A DNA stretch of 64,000 nucleotides, taken from contig JAEYYB010000142.1 in assembly GCA_023430975.1 (NCBI GenBank), positions 35,434 through 99,433 on the forward strand. Direction: 5' to 3'. Numbering within the stretch: the stretch's first letter is position 1; each line of letters begins with the position of its first letter. The stretch comes from Bacillota bacterium (lineage in GTDB: Bacteria; Bacillota; Clostridia; Acetivibrionales; DSM-2933). Below the pieces are notes generated by a model. It saw only the letters and a program-made list of their open reading frames with translations, was not told the DNA's origin and did no database searches. This document shows positions 34,903 through 42,803 of the stretch, piece after piece. The position numbers were made by a program, and so were the translations under genes.

Positions 34903-35046
34903 GCATGACCCAAAAATAACTTCCGCTATAGATTTCGCTCTTGTGTTGACTTAACTCGTCAACACTCAGGATGCATGGCGAGCAGTTTAGCGAAACTAAA
35001 CGACCAGCCGCGTATAAAGCGGAAGTAATTTTTCATTCATGCCTTA
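34903..35046 (-). repeat. Family A element, uninterrupted, between murA and walJ
   Basis: Plus-strand left end GCATGACCCAAAAATAACTT then CCGC; right end GCGGAAGTAATTTTTCATTC then ATGCCTTA. It contains GTGTTGAC-TTAACTC-GTCAACAC and a second small hairpin (CAGTTTAGCGAAACTAAAC). The TAA stop of murA is the outermost TAA of its T1 end. It nearly fills the intergenic space in the Wal operon. Confidence 0.8.
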
Positions 35047-36309
35047 TTCAGGTTCACTTACCCTGATTATATCAGCACCCAAGCTTCTGAGCTTTATATC
35101 AAATTTCTCATAACCTCTGTCAATAAGTCTTATGTTATGTACCTCTGTAACACCTTGTGCCGTAAGTGCAGCTATTACCATTGCCGCTCCGCCTCTTAAA
35201 TCAGTTGCCTTAACCGGTGCACCTGTCAAGGGTTCTGGCCCTTCTACAAGTGCCATTCTTCCTTCAACCTTTACTTTGGCACCCATTCTTTTAAGTTCAT
35301 CCACATACTGAAAACGAGAGTCCCAAACCCCTTCGGTAACAGTGCTGGTACCATCTGCCAGACATAAAAGAATAGTGGCTAAAGGATGAAGATCTGTAGG
35401 AAAACCGGGATACGGTAATGTTTTTATGTTAGCTTTAGTTATATGATCAGTACCCTGAACCCTTATCCAATCCTCGCCCTCAATGACTTTCACATTCATT
35501 TCTATTAGTTTGGCAGTAAGCGATTCAACGTGCTTTGGTATTATGTTTTTAACAACAACATCGCCTTTAGTAGCTGCACCAGCAACCATAAAGGTTCCCG
35601 CTTCAATCATATCAGGTATTATTGAGTGAGTCAGTCCGCCGCTTAAAACCTCTACACCCTTTATCTTTATAACATCTGTTCCTGCACCTTTAACATTTGC
35701 TCCCATGGCATTTAGAAAGTTTGCAACGTCTACGACATATGGCTCTTTTGCTGCATTTTCTATTATAGTGGTACCTTCAGCCTTAACTGCTGCGAGCATA
35801 AGGTTAATTGTAGCACCGAGGCTCACTACATCAAGATATATCTGTGCACCTACAAGCTTATCTGCATGAACCTTTACAATGCCATGCTCTATAATAACCT
35901 TAGCCCCTAAAGCTTCAAAACCTTTTATATGTTGATCTATGGGCCTAAATCCAAAATCGCAGCCGCCTGGCAGGGCAACTTCCGCCTTTTTAAACCTTCC
36001 TAAAAGAGCTCCAATTAGATAATATGATGCTCTAATACTTTTTACCATGTCATATGGTGCCGAGTAACAACTCAAATACTGTGTATTTACACTTATTGAA
36101 TTCTCATCATCAAATTTGACCTCTGCACCAAGCTTTGAAATAATATCAATTAAAACCCTGACATCACTGATATCAGGTATATTTTCTATTTTACAAGGGC
36201 CATCTACCAGCAACGCTGCTGGAATAATAGCTACTGCAGCGTTTTTGGCACCACTTATGTTAACCTCTCCACTTAATGCCCTTTGACTTCGAATAACGAA
36301 CTTATCCAA
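35044..36309 (-). CDS. murA: UDP-N-acetylglucosamine 1-carboxyvinyltransferase
   Basis: About 421 residues. The TTG start at 36309 (DKFVIRSQRALSGEV) is preferred because TTGAGGG lies 6 bases upstream; an ATG two codons earlier touches that site. Motifs: SGAKNAAVAI (UDP-GlcNAc binding, Lys/Asn), LPGGCDFGFRPIDQH with the phosphoenolpyruvate-reactive Cys, and PDMIEAGTFMVAGA. It catalyses the first committed peptidoglycan step. A separate promoter lies upstream, and the last codon and stop come from a repeat end. MurA within the Wal operon is not the B. subtilis arrangement. Confidence 0.96.
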   Translation of the reverse strand: MDKFVIRSQRALSGEVNISGAKNAAVAIIPAALLVDGPCKIENIPDISDVRVLIDIISKLGAEVKFDDENSISVNTQYLSCYSAPYDMVKSIRASYYLIGALLGRFKKAEVALPGGCDFGFRPIDQHIKGFEALGAKVIIEHGIVKVHADKLVGAQIYLDVVSLGATINLMLAAVKAEGTTIIENAAKEPYVVDVANFLNAMGANVKGAGTDVIKIKGVEVLSGGLTHSIIPDMIEAGTFMVAGAATKGDVVVKNIIPKHVESLTAKLIEMNVKVIEGEDWIRVQGTDHITKANIKTLPYPGFPTDLHPLATILLCLADGTSTVTEGVWDSRFQYVDELKRMGAKVKVEGRMALVEGPEPLTGAPVKATDLRGGAAMVIAALTAQGVTEVHNIRLIDRGYEKFDIKLRSLGADIIRVSEPE

Positions 36310-36605
36310 AACCATCCCTCAACTTTCAATAAACAAAATTAAAATTACCCGGTAAAATTGATTTACTAAACTATGCATTTTATAATCTCTATTATTATAT
36401 ACCATGCAGTTGCAGCTTTTATAACGCAGCACTGCATCCACTTATACCCACATTTTAATAACAATTTACATCGTTTATATGCTGTACTAAACAACACGTT
36501 TCAATTATAGCACTTATAAAAATATTTTACAAAACAAAAAATAAAATTTTGTGCAGTTATATCTATCCACTTGATAATCTAATCTTTACCAGGGAAATAT
36601 CTTAT
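36310..36605. other. Intergenic region upstream of murA
   Basis: About 296 bp between yycI and murA, AT-rich, with a good minus-strand promoter at 36504-36532. It implies that murA-walJ-rlmH can be transcribed separately from walRK. The long 5' leader of about 190 bases holds no riboswitch that I recognise. Confidence 0.5.
36504..36532 (-). promoter_or_regulatory. Promoter for murA
   Basis: On the minus strand TTGTAA, a 17-base spacer and a perfect TATAAT. Located 195 bp upstream of the murA start. Confidence 0.6.
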
Positions 36606-37430
36606 TCAGTTCGGCTTAAGCTTTTGCCCCGTAAATGCACTATAGAACTTCTCACTTCCATCACTAAGTTTAACTCGCCACGAAAGCAAATCAGTCAAAC
36701 TCATTGCACTATCTGAGTAATTGCCGTAACCTATGTGGATATCTTCAATATTTACATTCTTAACATCCGTCATCTTAAGCAGCACCTGGTATGCATCAAT
36801 AGTTTTTTGTTTAAGATTCAATTTAACGCCTCTGACATTCTTGTACTTAAACTCAAGACTTGTAATACCTGCAGGCCCTATTTCAGCTTTTATGTAATTA
36901 TTAAAGAATATGTAATCTTCGTAAATCTGCTTGTATTCAAACTTATATATGTTATCTTTTAGTTCATTTCTGTCCAATATAAAATCCTTATAGGGAATGT
37001 CGATTTTTCCCATAACATCTTCCAAAAGCTGCTCCGCCTGTTCCATCCCATTAATCTTCTTTTCTTTGCCGGGACTTATATCTTTAAAATCAAAGTAGTT
37101 GTTATCGAACTTAAGATGTTTTGTACCCTCGCTGATTACCTTACCATCCTCAATATCATCTTTTGTATTAGGGCCTAACAGAACATTGGCAATTTTCTGC
37201 CTGTCTTCAAAATACGGCCCATAAATTACTGTGGCAGCTTTAGCAGAGGGCGGTATCTCACAATTTAAACTAATTCCCCTGCTTGCCAAAACAGCTAAGG
37301 TATTAGAACTCATTTCATCAGAAAGAATACTTCCTCCGCCGGAAAAGGATATATAATTATTATAAAGCAGTATACAGTTTAAAACTATAAAAAGCACAAG
37401 CAAAATATTTTTTGCTTTTGACCAATCCAT
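36606..37430 (-). CDS. yycI: YycI/WalI-like regulator of the WalK kinase
   Basis: 274 residues: one membrane anchor near the N terminus (KNILLVLFIVLNCILLYNNY, about 6-25) followed by an extracytoplasmic domain with the repeated alpha-beta fold of the YycH/YycI families. The N-terminal MDWSKAKNILL is typical of YycI. It follows yycH by about 10 bases. YycI and YycH dampen or assist WalK across the membrane in other Firmicutes. Identity is moderate and rests partly on context. Confidence 0.8.
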   Translation of the reverse strand: MDWSKAKNILLVLFIVLNCILLYNNYISFSGGGSILSDEMSSNTLAVLASRGISLNCEIPPSAKAATVIYGPYFEDRQKIANVLLGPNTKDDIEDGKVISEGTKHLKFDNNYFDFKDISPGKEKKINGMEQAEQLLEDVMGKIDIPYKDFILDRNELKDNIYKFEYKQIYEDYIFFNNYIKAEIGPAGITSLEFKYKNVRGVKLNLKQKTIDAYQVLLKMTDVKNVNIEDIHIGYGNYSDSAMSLTDLLSWRVKLSDGSEKFYSAFTGQKLKPN

Positions 37431-37440
37431 ACGGCCTCCT

Positions 37441-38994
37441 TTATTTTGAGTTCATCTTTTCTGTGAATGCATCTACATTTCCAGGTAATGACTTATCTTT
37501 ATCAGGTTCTATCATCCATAATGGCTCAAGAACCTTTGTCCCTTCTTCCGAGCGAACCTCATAACATGAATAGATATTTTTTACAGACTTAATATTAGGT
37601 CTTGTTTTGGATAAATTATCCATTACATCGGTAAATAACAAATTATATGCCTTATCTCCTATTGGAGTAAACTCTTTTATTATCCAGTAGCAGTTCAGTA
37701 CCCTTTTATTGGTAGCTTCAATTTCAATTGCATTATTTAATGTCCTTTTACCCTTATCATTTATTGCAAAATTAAAGAATACAGGTACGTTATTCAAACG
37801 ATAATTAAATGTGAATTTATACCTGTCAATCTTTTCTTCAAAGCTCGATAAGTATATTTCAATATCGGAAAAGTCATTGGATTTGTCATCAGTCTCCGGC
37901 TTAATAACAAGATGTAGCTTTGATCCTATAAACTCGGTAATCTTTTCGAATGCATCCTCAAGCTTTCCCTTGTCTGGATTTTCCTCAGCCTGAAGGTAGT
38001 GATATTCCAAAAGTCCATTACTGTGCACCTTATAAGTGTTACCAACATTCTTAAATGTAGCCAATGTAGCTGCACCGTTAATATCGACAGAGGATAAAAA
38101 GCTTTCCGCATCGTTCCCCAAAATCTTTTCCGCCAACTTTTTCTTCTTATCAGAAAGGTCGGCATTTTCATCTTTAACTATAAATTCATCCGGCGAAACA
38201 CATGTGTAGTTTTTAAATAAACCGAACTCACCCATTTGAGGAACCAAAAAAAGCATATCTTTCGAAATGGTAATCTGACTATTCCTGTTAATGCTGCTTG
38301 TATTCCCTTCTAAAAGACTATAACTAGAATCAGGCGAATGCTTAGCCAAGTCATCTATCATTTGGCCATACCAGTCTTTTCCCACACCGGTGCTATCCTT
38401 GAATCCCCTATTGTATTCAAATACTTTTTTACTTGCCTCATCAATAATTTCAATACTGCATGAATTTTTATCATTTAAAAGATTTGGAATTATAATTACC
38501 TTCTTTATGCTGGATATCTCTTTGTTCGTAATATTAACGCCTGAAAAATCTAGTAACCACGGAAGCATTCTTGAATTGATGTTTGTGCTGAATTCAAATG
38601 TTACAGAGGGCTCTTCCATAAACTTTAATATAGTATCCTCTGTAAGAGGCATTACTTTATCGTATTTTATTTCGCCCTTTGTAAGAATATCTGCAAGATA
38701 AAGCTTCATATCTGCATAGAGCTTAGGAAAATATTCGTCTTCTTTGTCAATCAGCCAATTATTTGTATAAATATTATTCGACACAATAACCCTGTTAGGC
38801 AAGAACAAACTTTCCTTAAATTCAATCAAATCTCTCTGTGAAGCTACGTTCTTCTTATTGAAAAACTCACTAAAAAAATAATGAGGAGCCCCGTATTTTT
38901 TAAAACTCCACAGGATTCCTACTTGTATTACACTTGTAAATATCAAAATTAATAATATAAAAAATTTAAATCTTTCCCATTTAGCTAGGTTCAT
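37441..38994 (-). CDS. yycH: YycH/WalH-like protein
   Basis: 517 residues from the ATG at 38994 (TTGGGG 5 bases upstream); the frame could begin six codons earlier without a site. One N-terminal membrane segment (about 8-30) precedes a long extracytoplasmic region with YycH-like repeats (LLPNRVIVSNNIYTNNW-type stretches, later YLSSFEEKIDRYKFTFNYRLNNVPVF). YycH-family proteins interact with WalK. It sits between an extra secreted protein and yycI. Confidence 0.82.
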   Translation of the reverse strand: MNLAKWERFKFFILLILIFTSVIQVGILWSFKKYGAPHYFFSEFFNKKNVASQRDLIEFKESLFLPNRVIVSNNIYTNNWLIDKEDEYFPKLYADMKLYLADILTKGEIKYDKVMPLTEDTILKFMEEPSVTFEFSTNINSRMLPWLLDFSGVNITNKEISSIKKVIIIPNLLNDKNSCSIEIIDEASKKVFEYNRGFKDSTGVGKDWYGQMIDDLAKHSPDSSYSLLEGNTSSINRNSQITISKDMLFLVPQMGEFGLFKNYTCVSPDEFIVKDENADLSDKKKKLAEKILGNDAESFLSSVDINGAATLATFKNVGNTYKVHSNGLLEYHYLQAEENPDKGKLEDAFEKITEFIGSKLHLVIKPETDDKSNDFSDIEIYLSSFEEKIDRYKFTFNYRLNNVPVFFNFAINDKGKRTLNNAIEIEATNKRVLNCYWIIKEFTPIGDKAYNLLFTDVMDNLSKTRPNIKSVKNIYSCYEVRSEEGTKVLEPLWMIEPDKDKSLPGNVDAFTEKMNSK

Positions 38995-39018
38995 AAAAAC
39001 CCCAAATTTCATTTTAGT

Positions 39019-39579
39019 TTATTTGAATATCCCTTTGAAAAAATCTGTTATTTTTATAATGCCGTTTTTAATCTTTTCTGTAATATCGTCTTTCTTTACT
39101 GAAACTGAGTAATCAGTAACCTGAAGGTTTTCGCCGCGAGTAAGATGAATTTTTCCTGAACCTTTCTTATAGGCAATTATCCTTATCTTGTTAACACCAT
39201 CTTTAGGAAATTCAATTTCCTTGATTAAAACTCCAAATCTTCCAAGCTCCCATGTTGTATCGCCTTCAGAATCAGGAAAATCTATGTATGTATTTATTTC
39301 CTCATCATATCTCAGTAACTTAACAACTATACTTTCAGGTTCCTTTTCCTTTGAAACACCGCAAATTACATAAGACTTTTGTCCGTCAACTTTTTCTTTC
39401 TCCGGAGTCGTTATAGTAACTAAAAACTGTTTTGCTGTAGGCTTGGTATCCTTACTGTAAATTATTTCATCATCAAATACATCCTCAGATCCATCCGGCT
39501 GATAGGAAAACGAAACAGTTGATAGCATTAAGACCGACACAATAAAAATTGTCAAAAAACTACAAATTCTTTTATACAT
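39019..39579 (-). CDS. Secreted protein in the Wal operon
   Basis: 186 residues from the ATG at 39579 (GAGGTG 9 bases upstream). Signal peptide about 1-25, then a beta-rich domain (FLVTITTPEKEKVDGQKSYVICGVS, TYIDFPDSEGDTTWELGRFGVLIKEIEFPKDGVNKIRIIAY) suggesting an Ig-like or carbohydrate-type sandwich. The C terminus is Lys-rich (KNGIIKITDFFKGIFK). It lies between walK and yycH, a position usually vacant in Wal operons; possibly an extracellular partner of the sensor. No family recognised. Confidence 0.75.
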   Translation of the reverse strand: MYKRICSFLTIFIVSVLMLSTVSFSYQPDGSEDVFDDEIIYSKDTKPTAKQFLVTITTPEKEKVDGQKSYVICGVSKEKEPESIVVKLLRYDEEINTYIDFPDSEGDTTWELGRFGVLIKEIEFPKDGVNKIRIIAYKKGSGKIHLTRGENLQVTDYSVSVKKDDITEKIKNGIIKITDFFKGIFK

Positions 39580-39710
39580 GGTACAACACCTCAAAATGAT
39601 TAAACATAAAATCAAATAATTTTTATAAACTTCTATATATATGACTCTAAATTAATTATACTACATTTTATGTTACAAATCTATTACATTGAATTTAAAA
39701 TTAAATTACA

Positions 39711-39748
39711 TTCGCTCAAAAGCGTAAGTAATTTTTTATTCATGCCTT
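39711..39748 (-). repeat. Family A terminus fragment at the walK stop
   Basis: The plus-strand text TTCGCTCAAAAGCGTAAGTA then ATTTTTTATTCATGCCTTA is an inverted T1 end. On the minus strand, GTAAGGCATGAATAA encodes the last residues (VRHE) and the stop codon of walK. Confidence 0.7.
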
Positions 39749-41589
39749 ACCTCATGTAGCATCTTCAAGTTAACGGTAACTGCAGTACCTGCACCAAGTT
39801 CGCTCGAAATTGAGATAGTACCTCCATGAGCTTCTACGATTTCCTTTGCAATTGCCAGTCCAAGGCCTGTGCCGCCCATCTCCCTTGAACGTGCCTTATC
39901 AACCCTGTAAAACCTTTCAAACACCCTTTTAATATCCTCCTGTGATATGCCAATTCCCGTGTCAGCCACCTTGATAAATGCCATGTTTTCGCTTACTCCC
40001 ACGCTTACTGTTATGATGCCTTTTACTTGAGTGTATTTTATGGCATTACTTATTATATTGATCACAACCTGCTCTATACGGTCTCTATCAGCATACAATT
40101 CTCCAGGATCTTCTTCAACAAAAAACTCCAGTGATTGCTCCTTGTTTTTTGCATCAATGGATAATTTATTCACACAATTCTTTACAATTTCTGTCAATTT
40201 TATATTTTTCATGTTCCAGTGCATTTTTTGGTTATCGAGACTTGACAATTGAAGCAGATCCTTAACAAGTCTTGTCATCCTGTCTGCTTCTGAATTTATT
40301 ACACCCAGGAACTTCTCAGCTATTTCACCATTTTTATATTCGCCATCTAAAAGAGTTTCTGCATAGCTCTTTATAGATGTAAGAGGTGTTCTTAACTCGT
40401 GAGAAACATTGGCAACAAATTCTTTGCGCATTTCTTCAAGTCTCTGCTGCTCTGTAATATCCTGAAGCACAATAATAATCCCCTCTGCTTTGTTTTCCTC
40501 ATCTGTAAACAAAGCAAAGTAGATTTTTATAATTTTGTTCATGGTTCTTATATTGGTTTCCCTGCTTGTCGATGACTCTGATTCAAGAAGCCCTTCTATA
40601 CTTATATCCAATGAATAGCTCTTGGCAAACTCATAAAATGTAAAGCTTGCATCCCTTATACCCAGCATCCTTAAGGAAGCCGGGTTGGAATGTATAACTT
40701 CACCTGACATATTAAAGGCAATAACCCCATCTGCCATATATTTCAAAATAGTCTCTATCTTGCTTTTTTCGCTGGATATACCAATTATCTTCTGTTTTAA
40801 CTCTTTAGCCATAAAGTTAAATGTCTTTGTCAACTTTCCAATCTCATCGTCGGATTTTACATCAACCAGTTGGTCAAAATCTCCTCCAGCAACCTTCTGT
40901 GCCTTATGCATTACTTTTATAATCGGAATGGTTATGGTTTTTGAAAGAAGATATCCGATAAGCAATGAAAGAATTATTGCTATTATTGAGCTTTTTAAGA
41001 GATCAATATTGAGATTATCAATAGTATTGCCCAAATCCTGTCTGTAATACCTAAAATATAGTATATAATTACCATTAGTCCAGGCATAGTCATAAAAGGC
41101 AGTCCCATCACCTGTATGCATCAGAATTTCCTTGTCACCTGTCATACCGGATAAAGCAGTGACAAAATTCTTAGATTTGAGCAAATCCTCCAGATAGGCA
41201 CTTCTTCTATTATTGCCCTTGTATCTGGAATCATAAAAATCAATATCCTCTGGCTCTAGATTATTCCTGTCAACAATAGCATAGGTCCTGTCTTCCCCTG
41301 CATAGAAAATGAGAATTGCACTATTTCTATTGACAAGATCCTCTTTAACTTGATCCTTTCCTGCACTTGGGTTGTTTTTATACTCCCATTTGTTCAATCC
41401 TGATTCTATACTTGCCTTAAAACTCTGAAAATAGGTAGATTCTATTGAGTCAATTAAAAATAGCCACATTATGATCATAAGGGCTAAAGTTATTGATATA
41501 AAAATTGAAACCAACTTCCACTGCAAGCTTCGTGAAAATCTCCAAAAAAACCTCTTTATAAACTTCCAACGCAACTCCCGAAAATGCAT
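39736..41589 (-). CDS. walK: WalK-type sensor histidine kinase
   Basis: 617 residues; AGGTAGGA precedes the ATG, and one base separates it from walR. Two membrane segments (about 20-45 and 190-210) bound an extracellular sensor loop. HAMP (about 215-265), PAS (about 280-370), HisKA with phospho-His in FVANVSHELRTPLTSIKS, and HATPase with N box NIISNAIKYT, DTGIGIS and GGTGLGLAIAKEIV. This is the WalK domain order. WalRK controls cell-wall hydrolases in Firmicutes. The final four residues and stop come from a family A repeat end. Confidence 0.94.
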   Translation of the reverse strand: MHFRELRWKFIKRFFWRFSRSLQWKLVSIFISITLALMIIMWLFLIDSIESTYFQSFKASIESGLNKWEYKNNPSAGKDQVKEDLVNRNSAILIFYAGEDRTYAIVDRNNLEPEDIDFYDSRYKGNNRRSAYLEDLLKSKNFVTALSGMTGDKEILMHTGDGTAFYDYAWTNGNYILYFRYYRQDLGNTIDNLNIDLLKSSIIAIILSLLIGYLLSKTITIPIIKVMHKAQKVAGGDFDQLVDVKSDDEIGKLTKTFNFMAKELKQKIIGISSEKSKIETILKYMADGVIAFNMSGEVIHSNPASLRMLGIRDASFTFYEFAKSYSLDISIEGLLESESSTSRETNIRTMNKIIKIYFALFTDEENKAEGIIIVLQDITEQQRLEEMRKEFVANVSHELRTPLTSIKSYAETLLDGEYKNGEIAEKFLGVINSEADRMTRLVKDLLQLSSLDNQKMHWNMKNIKLTEIVKNCVNKLSIDAKNKEQSLEFFVEEDPGELYADRDRIEQVVINIISNAIKYTQVKGIITVSVGVSENMAFIKVADTGIGISQEDIKRVFERFYRVDKARSREMGGTGLGLAIAKEIVEAHGGTISISSELGAGTAVTVNLKMLHEVRHE

Positions 41590-41590
41590 C

Positions 41591-42289
41591 TTATCCTACC
41601 TTTTTGAAGAAGTACCCTACTCCTCTTTTTGTTATTATATACTCAGGCTCACTTGGGTTCTTCTCCAGCTTTTCTCTTATTCTTCTTACAGTTACATCAA
41701 CTGTACGCACATCCCCATAGTATTCATAACCCCAGACCTTTTCCAAAAGAACTTCCCTGGAAAATACCTGACCTTGGGAAAGGGCTAGAAACTTAACAAG
41801 TTCAAATTCTCTTAAAGTCAGCTCTATAGTATTATTGTCATTTTTTATCTCATAACTTTCAAAGTCGATAACAAGGTTGCCAATCTTCATAATACTCTCA
41901 GAACCTGAAGATGTTGCTTCTGAGAGTCCGGTCCTTCTAATATTAGCCTTAACCCTTGCCATTAATTCTCTTGGACTGAATGGCTTTGTGATATAATCAT
42001 CCGCTCCCAGCTCAAGACCCAATACCTTGTCCACTTCCTCTTCCTTAGCTGTAAGCATTAATATAGGTGTGGAAAGACTTTGCCTGATCTTGCGACATAC
42101 TGTAAATCCGTCCATTTTAGGCAGCATGATATCCAGTAGAACCAGGTCCGGCTTTTGATTTAATGCCAGCTCCAACCCTAGTTCTCCATCATGTGCTTCT
42201 ATTGTATCGAACCCTTCCTTATTAAGGTTAAATTTCAAAATGTCTACAATGTTTTTCTCATCTTCCACTATCAATATTTTTTTATTCAC
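41591..42289 (-). CDS. walR: WalR-type response regulator
   Basis: 232 residues. The GTG at 42289 is the probable start: TTAGGAG lies 8 bases upstream, and a GTG three codons earlier overlaps it. Receiver: LIVEDEKN, phospho-Asp in LVLLDIMLPKMDGF, TAKEEEVDKV and TKPFSPRELMARV. DNA-binding winged helix from about 130, with SREVLLEKVWGYEYYG and TVDVTVRRIREKLE. Gene order walR-walK-yycH-yycI-walJ supports the name. Confidence 0.95.
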   Translation of the reverse strand: MNKKILIVEDEKNIVDILKFNLNKEGFDTIEAHDGELGLELALNQKPDLVLLDIMLPKMDGFTVCRKIRQSLSTPILMLTAKEEEVDKVLGLELGADDYITKPFSPRELMARVKANIRRTGLSEATSSGSESIMKIGNLVIDFESYEIKNDNNTIELTLREFELVKFLALSQGQVFSREVLLEKVWGYEYYGDVRTVDVTVRRIREKLEKNPSEPEYIITKRGVGYFFKKVG

Positions 42290-42638
42290 AAAACACACTC
42301 CTAACAGAAAATGATAATATATATACTTAATTGTGCAGCATACCTTTATACATTATAACATTTATAAGTAAAAATAAAATCATAAATTTATGGTTTATAA
42401 ATTTTAATAATTTCCATTGATAAATTTCCAAATTATGTTATAATTAAATTCAAGCAGGTTGTCCCTTTTTTATGGGGATGATTGTATAGAAAATTAAGTT
42501 AAATATATTATTAAATTAAAATCATTATCTAAAATTGATTTTAATTTAATATTGATTTCAGTTTATTTTAAATTTATGTTGTTATTCTGAAATAATGTCA
42601 GTTGATTTATCAAGTCAATTAAAGGAGGCTATTATTTC
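42290..42638. other. Divergent control region of walR and the Spo0E-like gene
   Basis: Very AT-rich. On the minus strand TATAAT lies at 42352-42357, about 63 bp upstream of the walR start, without a good -35 box. On the plus strand AAAGGAGG precedes the small gene at 42639. I find no other convincing signal. Confidence 0.45.
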
Positions 42639-42794
42639 ATGTCAAAAGAACTCATGTATTCACTGATTGCCCGTATGCACATCCGTCTGAACAAGCTCAT
42701 TGAAAAAAACAACTTCGATCTACAGAGCCACTCTGTCCAACATTACAGTAGAAGGCTTGACAGAGTTCTAACCTTCTATAACAGAAAATCATAA
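42639..42794 (+). CDS. Spo0E-like aspartyl-phosphate phosphatase
   Basis: 51 residues, AAAGGAGG 10 bases before the ATG. The protein has the Spo0E-family layout: an N-terminal helix (LIARMHIRLNKLIEKNNFDL), then a C-terminal helix containing HYSRRLDRVL in place of the canonical SQELD motif. Spo0E-family proteins dephosphorylate Spo0A-P and delay sporulation. The LD of the motif is kept but SQE is replaced by SRR, a variant whose activity is unproven. It stands alone, divergent from walR and convergent with the polysaccharide operon. Confidence 0.75.
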   Translation: MSKELMYSLIARMHIRLNKLIEKNNFDLQSHSVQHYSRRLDRVLTFYNRKS

Positions 42795-42803
42795 AGTTCT
42801 TTG

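Noticed and set aside
36310..36503. Possible riboswitch or T-box in the long murA leader
   Set aside because: No T-box AGGGTGG core, specifier hairpin or other recognisable aptamer found; it appears to be plain AT-rich leader.
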